64,000 nt of DNA from Toxonevra muliebris (taxonomy: Eukaryota > Arthropoda > Insecta > Diptera > Pallopteridae): NCBI GenBank assembly GCA_963691655.1, contig OY829326.1, positions 81,089,235-81,153,234 on the forward strand, written 5' to 3'. Numbering within the stretch: the first letter of the stretch is position 1; each line of letters begins with the position of its first letter. Below the pieces are notes generated by a model, which saw only the letters and a list, made by a program, of their open reading frames with translations, did not search any database and had not been told where the DNA came from. A program made the position numbers and the translations under genes. Of this stretch, positions 45,199 to 56,541 are shown one piece after another.

Positions 45199-46180
45199 TA
45201 AATTAAATACTTATTATAAAAGTTCAATAGCAATTCCGAACTTCAACAAGCATTAAAATGAGGTCTCTGACGTTTTCTCTCCAAAACATAGAACGGCACA
45301 TAGTGCCTCAACCTACATGCCTTCATGTATCTCAACCTGCAAGCATCGCCACTATTTTGAATTTATGTAATATTTTTTTCACTATGCAGGATATGTTCAA
45401 AATTCCTACGGAACATTAAAATAGAGCAAAAACTGTGGTATGAATGTTATATTTACCTTTCTGTATGGCTTCAGAAAATACACTTATTTAACGTTTAGAA
45501 AATTCCCAAATTCACAATTTTTCTCAAAAATTTACTACTGATGTTATATCAACGTGACAGCAGAAACATTCGTATCGTTGGTGAAAAAAAAAGTATTGGA
45601 CGTCTCAACCTGCATGCCTTTCGCTTTGATCAAAATACATCACTTTTACAATTGTCTTCTTCTAAATAGTTTTCTGATTTCGATAGACTTTTAATTAAAT
45701 TTTGGAATAGCAGATTTCTTAATTGAATGGTGCATATAACGAAAAACTTCAAGTTTTGGGTTGAGTCCTTGGTGTACATATTTTCGAATGTACAGCACAT
45801 GGTTGTTAAAAACGCCTTTGGAGATCTTATCAATCACTGTCTAACTGGTTTTCTGTATTATCAAATTTTTCTGTTTTATTTATATTTGTGTTGGTACCAG
45901 TGGGTTCACTTTCAAGTGAAATTGAAGTTGCAGTAATATGAATTGCATTATTTCGATTTTAATTTCAACCAGAAGTGAAATTCAGAACATGGTAGTTTAT
46001 CTTTGAAACAGAATTTTTATCGCAAAAAACAAGCAAAAGATGCCAGATAAAATCAAACCCAAAGAAAAAATAAAATTCAGATGGCGGCTTCGAATTCAGG
46101 AGGTCAAAATACAAAAAAATTGATAGGTCTAGTTTCTGGGTCTGTATTTTTTTTTTTTTTTTTTTTTTGTATGGCTGTGC

Positions 46181-49100
46181 TATTTCAAAAGCTTGAATGA
46201 TCTAAATGTCGGAGGAAAATGTTGAGTACACCTAAATGATACTGGTTGCATGCTCTAGTTATTGGAGCCAGCAAAGATTTCTATTTTTATATAATAGATT
46301 TTTATATTTTCGAACAGATATAAAAGTCATTCTTTGATTTTTATATTTTTACTCAATTTTTGATTTTTTTCTCAAGAATAAAAATTGCTGTTTTATTTTA
46401 ATTTTCCCCTGAAATAAAAATTATTTTTGAGTTTAATTTTTTTGCTCACAAAAGCAAAACTAACTCCCAACCGCTCAGTACAATATTTTCAAAAGAAACG
46501 AAGTATGATCTTTTTGCAATAAAATGAACTGCAAAGAAGTAGAAAAAAAACTAATCCAAATATTAATAAAAATCACCCACATAAATGTGTTAGTAAGTAC
46601 GGAAAGGGTTAAAGGGGAATTGCTCGGGTCCAAAAAATTAATTTTTTTTATTTTTTTGCATAAAAGTGTCTAAAATTAATTTTTTTTACAGGCCTTTTGG
46701 GCTATATTGTTTCTTTTAGTTAAAACTTTGCCAAATGGTCGTTTTTTATTGTTGCAGCTTTATAATAGTATATCTTACAGAAAGTTATGTATATTTTTAG
46801 ATTTTTATTGATTTTTTGTTTTATAGCACCCGGAGAACTTCTATAAAACCCGACTAAAAGGGCGATTTGTTTTGGACGCTATCTACAAAAAAACTCGTTG
46901 AGAGCGCTCTCTTTGTGCTCTTATTGAAGAAAGCAAGAGGGAAAATTAGAAGCGCTGACATTAAGCTTCCCGAAAGGCTTTCAAGTATGCGAAAAAGCGC
47001 TTCCAAGGAAGGCTAGGGGAAGCATTCAAAAGAATAGAAAAAATATGAAAGGTTAATATGAAAGTAAATATAATTTCAAATTAACTATTGGCACATTTTT
47101 GTGGTTCACCAAACACCAATGTGAACCATTATTTTGGATTTTATTGTTATATTAGCATTTATGTATGCAAATATAATAAATAAAAATAATAAATATATGT
47201 ATTCATTAAAAAAAAGAAAGAGAACGCAGGAAGGAAGCACTTTTGGAGCGCTTGCTTTCCCATTGGGTCCCGACTATTGACACCAACAATAAAAATTAAT
47301 GTAAGGAAAAGCTATATAATTGAAAGTAACACGTACCAAAACAATAACAAAAATTGATAAAAACTATGTAAAATAATTTATTATCATACCTTTTTTCCAT
47401 AGCAACCACTTTGGAGTTAGCGACTTTAAAACTCAAAATTTTCATTTGCTTTATCACTTTCAGAATTCCACAAAATTTCATCATTTAAATACAGACACGA
47501 TATGCTTAATTTCAAGGGCGGATTAGTGAGTTAATTTTCCTGTGTTATTTTCAAATATAAAAAAAAAACTAACGAATCACTTAATAAACACAACACAACA
47601 ACAGAGATTCGAACACACATACAATTTAACGCTGATAAGACACCAGCTAGTGGTTCTATGATAAGGAATGCATACACTAAAAATAATACCTAATGATAAG
47701 TAACATGATATTAATAAGAATTTTTCTCTTGATACTGATTCATTGAGGTACAAATCTAGTATATAGGGTAATTCAGAAGTTCAAGTCAATATGATGCACG
47801 GTATTCGATCAGATAAAATGCACAACGGTGCGTATGTAGAATGTTCACATGGAAGTTGAAAATCGATTTTCGTTGCCCGAAATTCGATTTTCAGAAAAGT
47901 CCTTCAGAAAGCATTGGATTTTTCATCTGTTAGCTTTTATTTCCATTTTTTTGAGATCATTTACTTTTCACACACTTTTTACAAATAACTAATGTCATCA
48001 TGTTTGGCAGATGCCAAAAAAAAGTACTAAATATTGTAATAGATGGAATATTGTAGTAGCATTCTCCCAATTCTCTCAGAAAAACAGAGTTGCATATGTC
48101 GAAAATTCCATTTTCAAGGGATTTCCAGCTACAATCGATTTTGGGCACCAAAATCAAATTTTCAGCCGCTATGTGAACTAGCGTTATTTTACAATAACTT
48201 GAAGTTTTAAAAACTATGTTTTTTCAATTGCCATAGTAAAATAGGCTATAGCTAAAAATTTGTCAAAACTTGCTGAGAAATTTTTCAAGTATCAGCAAGT
48301 ATCAAACGCAAAGTATTTAAGTTCTTTATTGCAAATGAAAGCTCTCATCATACCATTTAAGAATGAAATTCGACGGATTTTAGAGATATTTTCGTATGGG
48401 AGATGACCGTGGCAGTTGACCGATCTCGCCGATTTTCATAATTTTTCTTTTTCACGACCCAAGAGTGGCTCATGCCAAAAATCGTTTTGCTGGGATGATT
48501 CCTTACATTTTTTTCGCTATCTCATAACAAATTTTATGGCACTTCATATAACACCCATATAGAACAAGTGGGCGTGGCAATCTTATTTTCATATGAGGGC
48601 TTTCCTACCTTCTAACAAACTTCTGGACCAAGTTTCATATCGATACCTCCATTTTTCGAATTTTGGCCAGTAAATTGGGTAAAATTTCCTACAGTGCAGT
48701 AGTTTGAAACTTGAATTTTTCGGTCAAAAACCTAATCAAACAATGAGAAAAATCATATATAAAATGGTATTCATGGTGGTTCTTGTCTTCGGCAACCTAT
48801 ATTAAAATTTTTCGAGGAATATATCTTTAGAATATTTTAACCCTCTAACTCTCACCAGTTTGGGTCATTTTGGGCTCTTTTTCTAAAAACTCCTTAAAAG
48901 CTAGGTTTAGTGGGAGGTCAAGGGTTAAAACCTTCCACAAAAATACTCTTCAAAAAATTTCACTAATGGTCACCGAAGGCAAATAACCTCTAGTAGGTAA
49001 AGATAATACATAAAAAAACGAAATTAACTGTTAAGAAATTTATTTGTAAACAAATATTGGAAAGAGCGATATTTAGTATGATTAGTAATATCCATGTAAT

Positions 49101-49271
49101 ATGTGCAGTAAATATGGAAAGTAGAAACCTTTGGCACCAGATCCTAAACGATATGATAATATGGAGCGACAGAAAACTGTTATGATGGCAGTTCCATCCC
49201 TTTTCATGAAGGCCGTCAAGACGTGGGCTTGGGAGCTAGAGGGTCAAACTTTTTTTTGTTGGAACAGACAA
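46181..49271. other. AT-rich intergenic sequence with repeat-like parts
   Basis: 48340-48700 holds text typical of fly dispersed repeats (GTGGGCGTGGCA, CAAGTTTCATATCGATACC) but I assign no family. No coding frame supported. Confidence 0.4.
48839..48926. repeat. Small TTAACCCT-ended inverted repeat
   Basis: TTAACCCTCTAACTCTCAC at 48839 and, inverted, TTAACCCTTGACCTCCCAC at about 48908-48926 bound roughly 88 bp. Similar to the other TTAA-type ends in the window. Confidence 0.5.
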
Positions 49272-52200
49272 AAGAAGTATTCAAGAATACAGCACTCAGT
49301 CAAGTTCTACGTCCATTGTACTATATCCTGTGTTCCCTTTTGCTATTCTTTAAATCTACCAGATTTATTAATAAATCTTAGTAGATCCTGCGGTGTTAGA
49401 GAGCTCAGGTGTTCGTCTCCCAACACTTCAGTACCAAAAATCTGGCAGAAAGCGGTGCAGACACTAAGGAAGTGATCCGCCGTCTTTTCACATTCTTCCT
49501 CCAAAGCACGGGAAGCACAGAAGGCACTAGCTCCCAGGCAATCATATACAAATGTTTGGCCCAGGAGAAATGACCTGTATATAATCCCACCAGCTGCCTG
49601 CAGCTCTTTCTGTTAAGTGATAACAGAATGTCTGTTAGACGCTTCGAGATAACAGGTAACATTTCTTTGTCTGTATAAAGCCCCTCAGGTCCTCCCATTT
49701 TTGATTGTGAGTCAAGTCGACCCACTCATTAATGGTGGTCTTGATGGCTGTAGACAACAAAGAGAGTACAGGTTATGGGCCCAGGAAACCAGTTTCCGAA
49801 CCCTTTCTGGCCAGAAGGTCAGCAGATTCATTTCCTGAAATTCCTGAGTGTCCAGAAATCCATATCAACAGCAGATTATTGTGTTTTCCAACACAATCAA
49901 GCCTGGATTTGCAATGCATAACCAGTTTAGACGTGGTTAGAGGATTAAGCAAGGATCTAAGCGCAGCCTGACTGTCACTAAATACACAGATACTTCTTTC
50001 TCTCCAACCATTGCCATTGATGATTGCATTTTCTGCTTGAAAAACAGAAGCATACAATCCAAGGGAGAAGTGAAGGTGCACTCCATCATTTTCAATAAAG
50101 ACCCCAGAACACGAACCGAATTCTGTTCTGGAGCCGTCAGTGAAAATACGCTTACAATCAACTCCCGGCCCAAGTCCCGGCAAAAACCAAGTTTGGGCCT
50201 CTGGAATTTGTACTGTATAGCGCCGTTTTAAAACTGGAATTGTTGGCATTGTATCGGATGGCATTGAAAGAACTATTAGGCCCATATCAGTACCTTCAAC
50301 AATGTCACCAACATCCCAGCAAGTGTCATACCAATACCCATTGCGTTTAAGCCTACAGATGGCTTTGACAGCCTCTGCTTTAGCAAAAATATCAAGGGGT
50401 GGTAAGTTGAGCAATGCATACAAGGATGGGCCAGGTGTTGTAGGAAAAGCTCCCTACAGAAAATGGCCACAGTCCTTTGAAGTCTTGCAAGAGCTTTCTT
50501 AACGCTGTCAACATTAAGTCTGCTCCACCAGACTATGGATGCATAGGTGATGATGGGTCGAATCATAGCCTTATATAGCCATAAAACTTTATAAGGTGAT
50601 AAGCCCCATGTTTTGACAAAAATAGCCTTACATTGACAAAAAGCTGTCAATGCCATGGATACCTTTAGCTCAACATGAGAACACCAAAGAAGTTTGCTAT
50701 CTAGAATGATTCCTAGATATTTCACTTCTTGGTATAGCTGAGCACTGGTGAAAAGAATAACACCAGTTTCAAGAGGGTTAACCGATAGCCCGTTTGAGCA
50801 GTCAATCATATTCAGGCAGTTTGGGCTTTCCTATAAACATACCCGACCGATTGGCCCGTGATTAAGCAGGCAATGTCATCGGCATAGGCCTGTGTGTAGA
50901 TACCCGACTCATTTAGGGAAACAAGCAGAGAGTCAACCAGCAGACACCACAGCAGTGGAGAGAGTACGCCCCCTTGGGGACATCCTCTATTCACGCCGCA
51001 AGTCACAGATTGACCACAATCAGCTTGAAACATCATAAGTCTATGTGACAGCATTTAGCGAATCCAGTTAACAAGAACCGGATCCACTCCATGCTGACCT
51101 GCTGCATTGCACATGCCGTCAAAAGTCGCATTGTCAAATGCTCCCTCAATATCAACAAAAATAGCAATAGTGTATTCTTTCCTGTTGAGGGCCCGCTCAA
51201 TCCGATCTACCAGGTTTTGCAGGGCCGTCCACAAGACTTTTCACATTGATATGCATGCTTAAATGAAGCTAGAGGATGTAATAATAACGACTCACGAGCG
51301 CTCAAGACATTTTAGTAAGAAAGACATCATTGGTCTACATGATTGGTCTGAAGCTTTTGGGATTAGTATAGTTGTCCTTTCCAATTTTTGGAATGAAAAC
51401 AACTTTTACTAACCTCCATTGTTGAGGTATGTGAGCCAGAGCCAAACTGGAGAGGAAGATCTTCTTCAAAACCGGTAGTAATTGCACCATACCCTCTTTC
51501 AGAGCAACTGACAGTATACCATCCGGACCCAGCGGTTTGAAACTGTCAAAGGAAGCAATAGCAAACCTTATCGCGTTTTCATTCGCCACTGTCCTAGCAA
51601 CCCACCAGTTACGCTGCGAAACTGTCGAATTAACCCTCTCCGCTTTCGGAAAAGTGGGATGTTCAACAACAGAGACCTGATTGCCCGGAAAGTGAGATTC
51701 ATAAACATCTCACTTTTTGATTCCGTGAAAGTGCCAGTCAGATTTTTTGAGCGAACACAGTCGGTTGGCTTGACTCTTTTTGAGGATTTTCGCCAACCTG
51801 ACTGTTTCAGACATAGTGTCAATACCACTACAGAAATTTTTAAAGGAAGCCCTTTTCGAATCTCGAATTAGATTTTTATATTCTTTCTGCTTTTGACGAT
51901 ATAGAGTCCAGTGCTCATCAAGATCAGTCTTGAGAGCCCTGTTGATAAGTTTTCTCGACTCAACCCGCAGGGCTTGCATCTCCTTGCTCCACCACGGAAC
52001 AAGAATTTTAGCAAGAAGTTGGTGAGGGGGAAAGGCACGCTCAAAGCTGGTCTGAAGAGCAGAGGTAAGATTTTCAACCGCTGCTTTCAAACCTCGCCAA
52101 TTACGTAGTTTAGGAGAGTAGAGCACAGTTTAATGAAGCCATTTCTTCCCTAAACTTTGCCCAATCTGCCTTTTTCGGATTTCTTACGGACGGTAAAGGA

Positions 52201-52870
52201 TTAACTTCAACGCCATACTGAAATTCGGTATATCTGTGGTCCGATAGGTCCGATCATCTCTAAGGACCTTCCAGTTTGTAGTTGACTGCACTAACCTTTC
52301 ATTGGAAAGAGTTAGGTCAATAACATCCTGTCTACTAGGTGTCACAAAAGTAAGTTGGTTCCCAACGTTTTGTATGTTCAGCCCAGAAGACAGTATGTAA
52401 TTCAGAAGATGGGTCCCTCTTACGTTGCACTTGCTGCTGCCCCAGATAACATTCTGTGCATTAGCGTCACAACATAATATGAGCCCAAATTCATCCTTTC
52501 ACAGTACTCCACAAATTCAACAACCATCTCTGGCGGTAGTGGTGAAATTGCATCGTATAGAAAGTAGGCCGAAGCAATCGCAAAATGTTTCCATTCTTGA
52601 TTGTCTTGAAAACTCACCTACCATATCTTGGCCACAAAACTGACCAAGTTTGGTAATTGTAAGATGAGGAGATGCTATAAGACAGTTACTAAGGCTGTTA
52701 GAACTCTCATCGTATAGAATCGTGCTCCCCCTCAACTCACCAAGTCCGCAGATGCATCCTTTATGGACCCAAGGTTCTTGGATTGTTGTTATGTGAGGGA
52801 ATGCATGCAACATGGATACGCGTTTTCATAGAAGAGCAGTAGCCGCCCTGGAATATTGCAGACTAACTAC
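49272..52870 (-). pseudogene. LOA/R1/I-type LINE ORF2, 5' truncated
   Basis: On the minus strand in order: endonuclease part (ITTIQEPWVHKGCICGLGEL, 52790), linker (LAKILVPWWSKEMQALRVES near 52000), reverse transcriptase (PLGPDGILSVALKE near 51520, NRGCPQGGVLSPLLW near 50980, YADD at 50876-50887, GLSVNPLETGVILFT), RNase H (FTDGSRTEFG, VFQAE, SDSQAALRSL, GHSGISGNESADLLARKG at 49790-50120), then a C-terminal knuckle region (49405-49530) and 3' end at about 49272. All four RNase H acidic residues are visible. Frameshifts and a few stops break the frame in at least six places. ORF1 is absent. A truncated relative lies at 5150-5420. Confidence 0.85.
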
Positions 52871-53217
52871 TTTAACAATTACGGCAACAATGTTTCGGTG
52901 TCCAAGATTCAGCTCAAAATATATCTTATAAAGTTCTTAAACTTTACTATTAAAAAATTAACACGATTTTCTAAGAGAATGTGTTTTCCGCATACGTAAC
53001 AAAAATAAATCACATTTTTCTGAACAAGTTGCATTTTATGAAAATTAAGAAAATATTATATAAAAAAATAAGAAAAACTTTAGCTAACTCAACTGAACTA
53101 GGATATTAACCCGAATTAATGATTTTTTTTTAATTAAAATTAACTAAATAGCTATGTTTACTCTTCAAGTGATTTATTACCTTTTTTGTAAATTTAAAAT
53201 TCTTTATTTTGGAATGT

Positions 53218-53930
53218 AAAATAATATTTTTAGTTTAGAAAATACTTTTAAAGATACATTTGTTCACTGGGTATAAAAGGTGAAAATTTGGAACATTTTT
53301 GGAATTTTGGGTTATTTTTACTAAAACCTAGTTTACAGATTTTTGTTGTTCTGTGACCTGTTGTAAAATTTGATGTGCAACATATTCCTTGAACAAATTA
53401 ACCCTCTATCAACCGTTGTAATGAATGGAAAAAGTGACTTCTTTCAAAAAAGGCAAGAAGAGCCATAGTGGTCGGCGCCAAAGAAATATTATGCTGGAGG
53501 AAAATATTCTATGGAAAATTCTACTATAAATTGCAAAACAAGCAAACAATCTGTGATGCAAAACTAACAAGTTGTCTTATGGTTTATTATACTTAATCTG
53601 TTAGAAATGGGCAAACTTTAGGCCAGCGTAAAAAAGCATGGTAATAGCTCGCCGACAAAATATTTCGTGCCGAGCCTCTTGTAAATCTATAAAAACTTAC
53701 AATGCAGTAAAATTTTGTATAAAATATGAGAAAATTTGAGAGCATTTAAAACAGCGAAGGCCACCTAAATATGCACAATGATCAACTGAGCTCTCTTACT
53801 ATGGAATTGATCTCGGCACATATGAAATTTCTTATGCTCTTATGCACTCGTGCAACCCTTTGGTCGACATTGGTTTACATTTAATGAGAAAATACGAACC
53901 AAAGACTATGACCTAAATTGTTGCACAGTG
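53218..53930 (+). repeat. Dispersed direct repeat, copy 2
   Basis: Second copy of the repeat at 42061-42599; the best similarity is in 53218-53640, and the end TTGTTGCACAGTG (53918-53930) is shared. The middle part is longer than in copy 1. No coding frame recognised. Confidence 0.7.
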
Positions 53931-55599
53931 CAGCAGATATTCCCGAAAAAAAACCGAAAACGGAAAATTGAACAATTTGTTTGCTGGGTGTATACCTATC
54001 CACAATCAAAATGGAAAGTTGGAGATTATTTTAAAACTTATGCAACATACCCACTTTAAAAATATAACGTCATAACTCTTGATGCTTTCGAAACAACCTT
54101 CATTTTCTACAAGAATAACACATACTATATACAACAAAAAATGCCATAACAATTCTGAATTTTACTAAAACAAATAAACAAGAAAGCAGCCACAGTAAAA
54201 TAGAATAAAATTAAAAAAAAAATCTTAAGAAAATACAAATGAAATGAATTACATTGTACAGATGATGAAGAAATTTTCATCAACATCATCTCAACATTAA
54301 CGCTATTCTCGTCATGCCTGTGCGGTGCGCCCTTCTGCTCTTCCTTTATTGCACTTAAGTACCATACGGCGACCTTGTCGCATTTGTTTATGTGGCACTT
54401 TAACCCCCGAAATGCTAAAAAAAACAAATAAACAAATACAAAATTTTACAATACGCTTAGGTGTAAATGTTATTTTTAAATAAAAAAAAAACAATTATAT
54501 TTCCAAACATTAAGAGGCATAAATTATTCCTAAAGAGGTGGCAACACTTGAGCAACACTCTTTGGCTCACTTACAGCTGACAGCAAGCAACGAGTCAACA
54601 TTAGCAGCAACAGCAGCGATAAGTAACAGGAATGAGTAAGTAGCAACATTTTCAAAGCAGCAACAACATTTCAGTCAGCATCACAACAACATGAATATCG
54701 CGCGGTCGTTGGTGTTGCGTATTTGTTGTAGTAGTCCTCATCTTCTTCATATTTTTCTGTCCATGCGTCTTTCGTTCAATATGATTTTGCAAACTTCATT
54801 ACATTGTACTACAAAATTTTAGATACATAAAACCCTAAAATTTTTTATATTTATAATATAATCTTTAATCTTGTGAGGATAAACGCATTGATATTCGATT
54901 TAAATATTAAATCGATTTTATCTACACTTTATTTTAATCCGGTATAAAAATCTTTAAATCGCATTAAAGGGCTTAGAGCAACTTGGTGAAAGGATACTTA
55001 TTTTTATATCGGAACCTTCTGCCATATGGATTCTTTATAACGCTAAACTTCAAATGCGTTTTTCTGGAAACAGAACCCTCAATGCAAGGGCCGCCCTAGA
55101 GCTTCAACGGATAAACCGATTCACATGAACCTATACGTAATTGAAAGAAAATTGAGTTTTCGGGGCCATCAAGAAGCAATTTTTTTCCTAAAATTGATTA
55201 AAAAATATTTTTTTCGTCCGTTGAAGCAAAAAACAGGCCAAAAAAGATGGGGTTTTTTTTAAATGAATGCCGTTTGGTGTTTTTCAGAAAACGAGAAATT
55301 TGAGATTTGAAATTTTTTGACCCTTTTTTGTTTCAAATAAACTGTGAAAGCTGTGGAGCGCTTTATTTGATGGGAGTTGAAGCCACCATTTTTTTTTTAT
55401 AAATAAAACTGGAATTTACTCTCATTTATAGAATAATAAAATGCGTCAAAACTCATTTTCAAAAGTATTTATATTTAAAAAAATTTCCGAAGTTCATGGA
55501 TTTCCCATGTAATCTCTCCTTATACGAAAATTAAACTCTTTACTTGGCTTAGAATGCTTAAAAAATAAACGTGAACATAAGAGTGATCAGCTGATGGTG
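53931..55599. other. Noncoding, with CAGCAACA-rich patch
   Basis: 54540-54720 is rich in AGCAACA units as in fly introns and UTRs. The 100-codon reverse frame at 54125-54427 is low complexity. Confidence 0.4.
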
Positions 55600-55887
55600 T
55601 CTCTTAAAGAAATTTGACGAAGCAATTCCGGCTTTGTTATGAGGTATTTATAGAAATCAACGCATGGATATTACATTTGATGATCAGAATTGCCTTCAAT
55701 GTTTCCACTTCTGTCAAAAGTATACTCGCAACGTATTGCCATTGTTCTCTTTGACGTTTTGCATTGCGATTGATAAATTTTAATTTCGAAGCGTTTAAAA
55801 ATTCAATTTTTTTTCTTAGTATAAACGCGATATTTTTGAGTCTAAAAAACAGTGTAATACCGCAAAAAACTGTATAGATACGAGCTT
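55600..55887 (-). repeat. Partial copy of the 11.17 kb TIR element
   Basis: In reverse orientation it carries GCTCGTATCTATACAGTTTT, the ACACTG/TTTTTTAGACTC blocks, and a frame with FLNASKLKFINRNAK, REQW and EVETLK matching the 11.2-11.5 kb element. The other end is missing or unrecognisable. Confidence 0.65.
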
Positions 55888-55945
55888 TAGGTATATATAA
55901 ACGCATGGATAAAAATAGTGTTGCCTTACTTTACTTCAAACTTAA

Positions 55946-56537
55946 GGGGGTGTCCGGAATTAGAAGGTTAAAAAGAAAAGTTTTTTCGTGATTTTTTTAG
56001 AAGTAAAAAAAAAGAAATGGGCATTGAACTTCAAAGTATATTTTTGTATATATTCAAATATTATAAAAAAAAATTAAACATATAAATTTTAATAGTAAAA
56101 TAATAAATTACAACAGATTGATTAGTCTTTTTCATGAGCTACATAATTCTTGACGGAAAAACTATTTATTTGTTATGCGTATATTTGAACTAAAAAAAAG
56201 CAGAAAAAATCGTGAATTTATCCTTATTCCTGCGTTTAAAAAACATAACAATTATTTAAATATACTCTGATCAACTTTTTTAGTTCACTTAGAAGTGAAT
56301 TTAATACTGAAGAAAAAAACGTTGGTTCAATTCAATAGGTCATTTAGTTTTTTAGTTATCACGTTCGCCAATTTAGAAAATTCGTCAAAACAAAAACTTG
56401 AGAAAACGTACTTCAAAGTTTTCAATTGCACCAAGAATCTGAAACTCAACGTTGGCCTTTGTAACTTTGTAAATATATACCGATTTAGGCAATAAAACAA
56501 AAATATTTTTTTGGAGCTTCTAATTCAGGACACCCTC
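55946..56537. mobile_element. TTAA-flanked TIR element, long copy
   Basis: 592 bp between TTAA sites (55942-55945 and 56538-56541). The inverted ends begin GGGGGTGTCCGGAATTAGAA and GAGGGTGTCCTGAATTAGAA. TA could be the true duplication inside TTAA. No transposase; the frame at 56295-56495 is not recognised. A shorter relative lies at 60399-60610. Confidence 0.75.
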
Positions 56538-56541
56538 TTAA

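Larger units (their letters stand above)
43410..45621. mobile_element. Middle TIR element with GCAGGTTGAGACG ends
   Basis: AAAGGTATGCAGGTTGAGAC with G (43410-43430) is inverted at 45601-45621 with one mismatch in 21. Related GCAGGTTGA or GTAGGTTGAGG motifs recur inside at about 43615, 45300 and 45330, like subterminal binding sites. It contains the mariner at 43905-45198. No transposase of its own was recognised. Confidence 0.6.
43150..46180. mobile_element. Outer TIR element containing nested elements
   Basis: The blocks AGACCCAGAAACTAGACCTA (43177-43196) and its inverse (46125-46144) are identical over 20 bp. Flanking them are CACAGC and GCTGTG, and an ACAAAACA-type or poly-T stretch. They appear to be the two ends of an element of about 3.0 kb when insertions are counted. 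No clear target duplication. Confidence 0.5.

Noticed and set aside
49773..50423. Host ribonuclease H gene
   Set aside because: The RNase H domain is directly downstream of a LINE reverse transcriptase with the same reading direction and is part of that element.
54125..54427. 100-codon reverse-strand frame
   Set aside because: Hydrophobic low-complexity end (long Phe/Leu stretch) from an A-rich plus strand; no motif.
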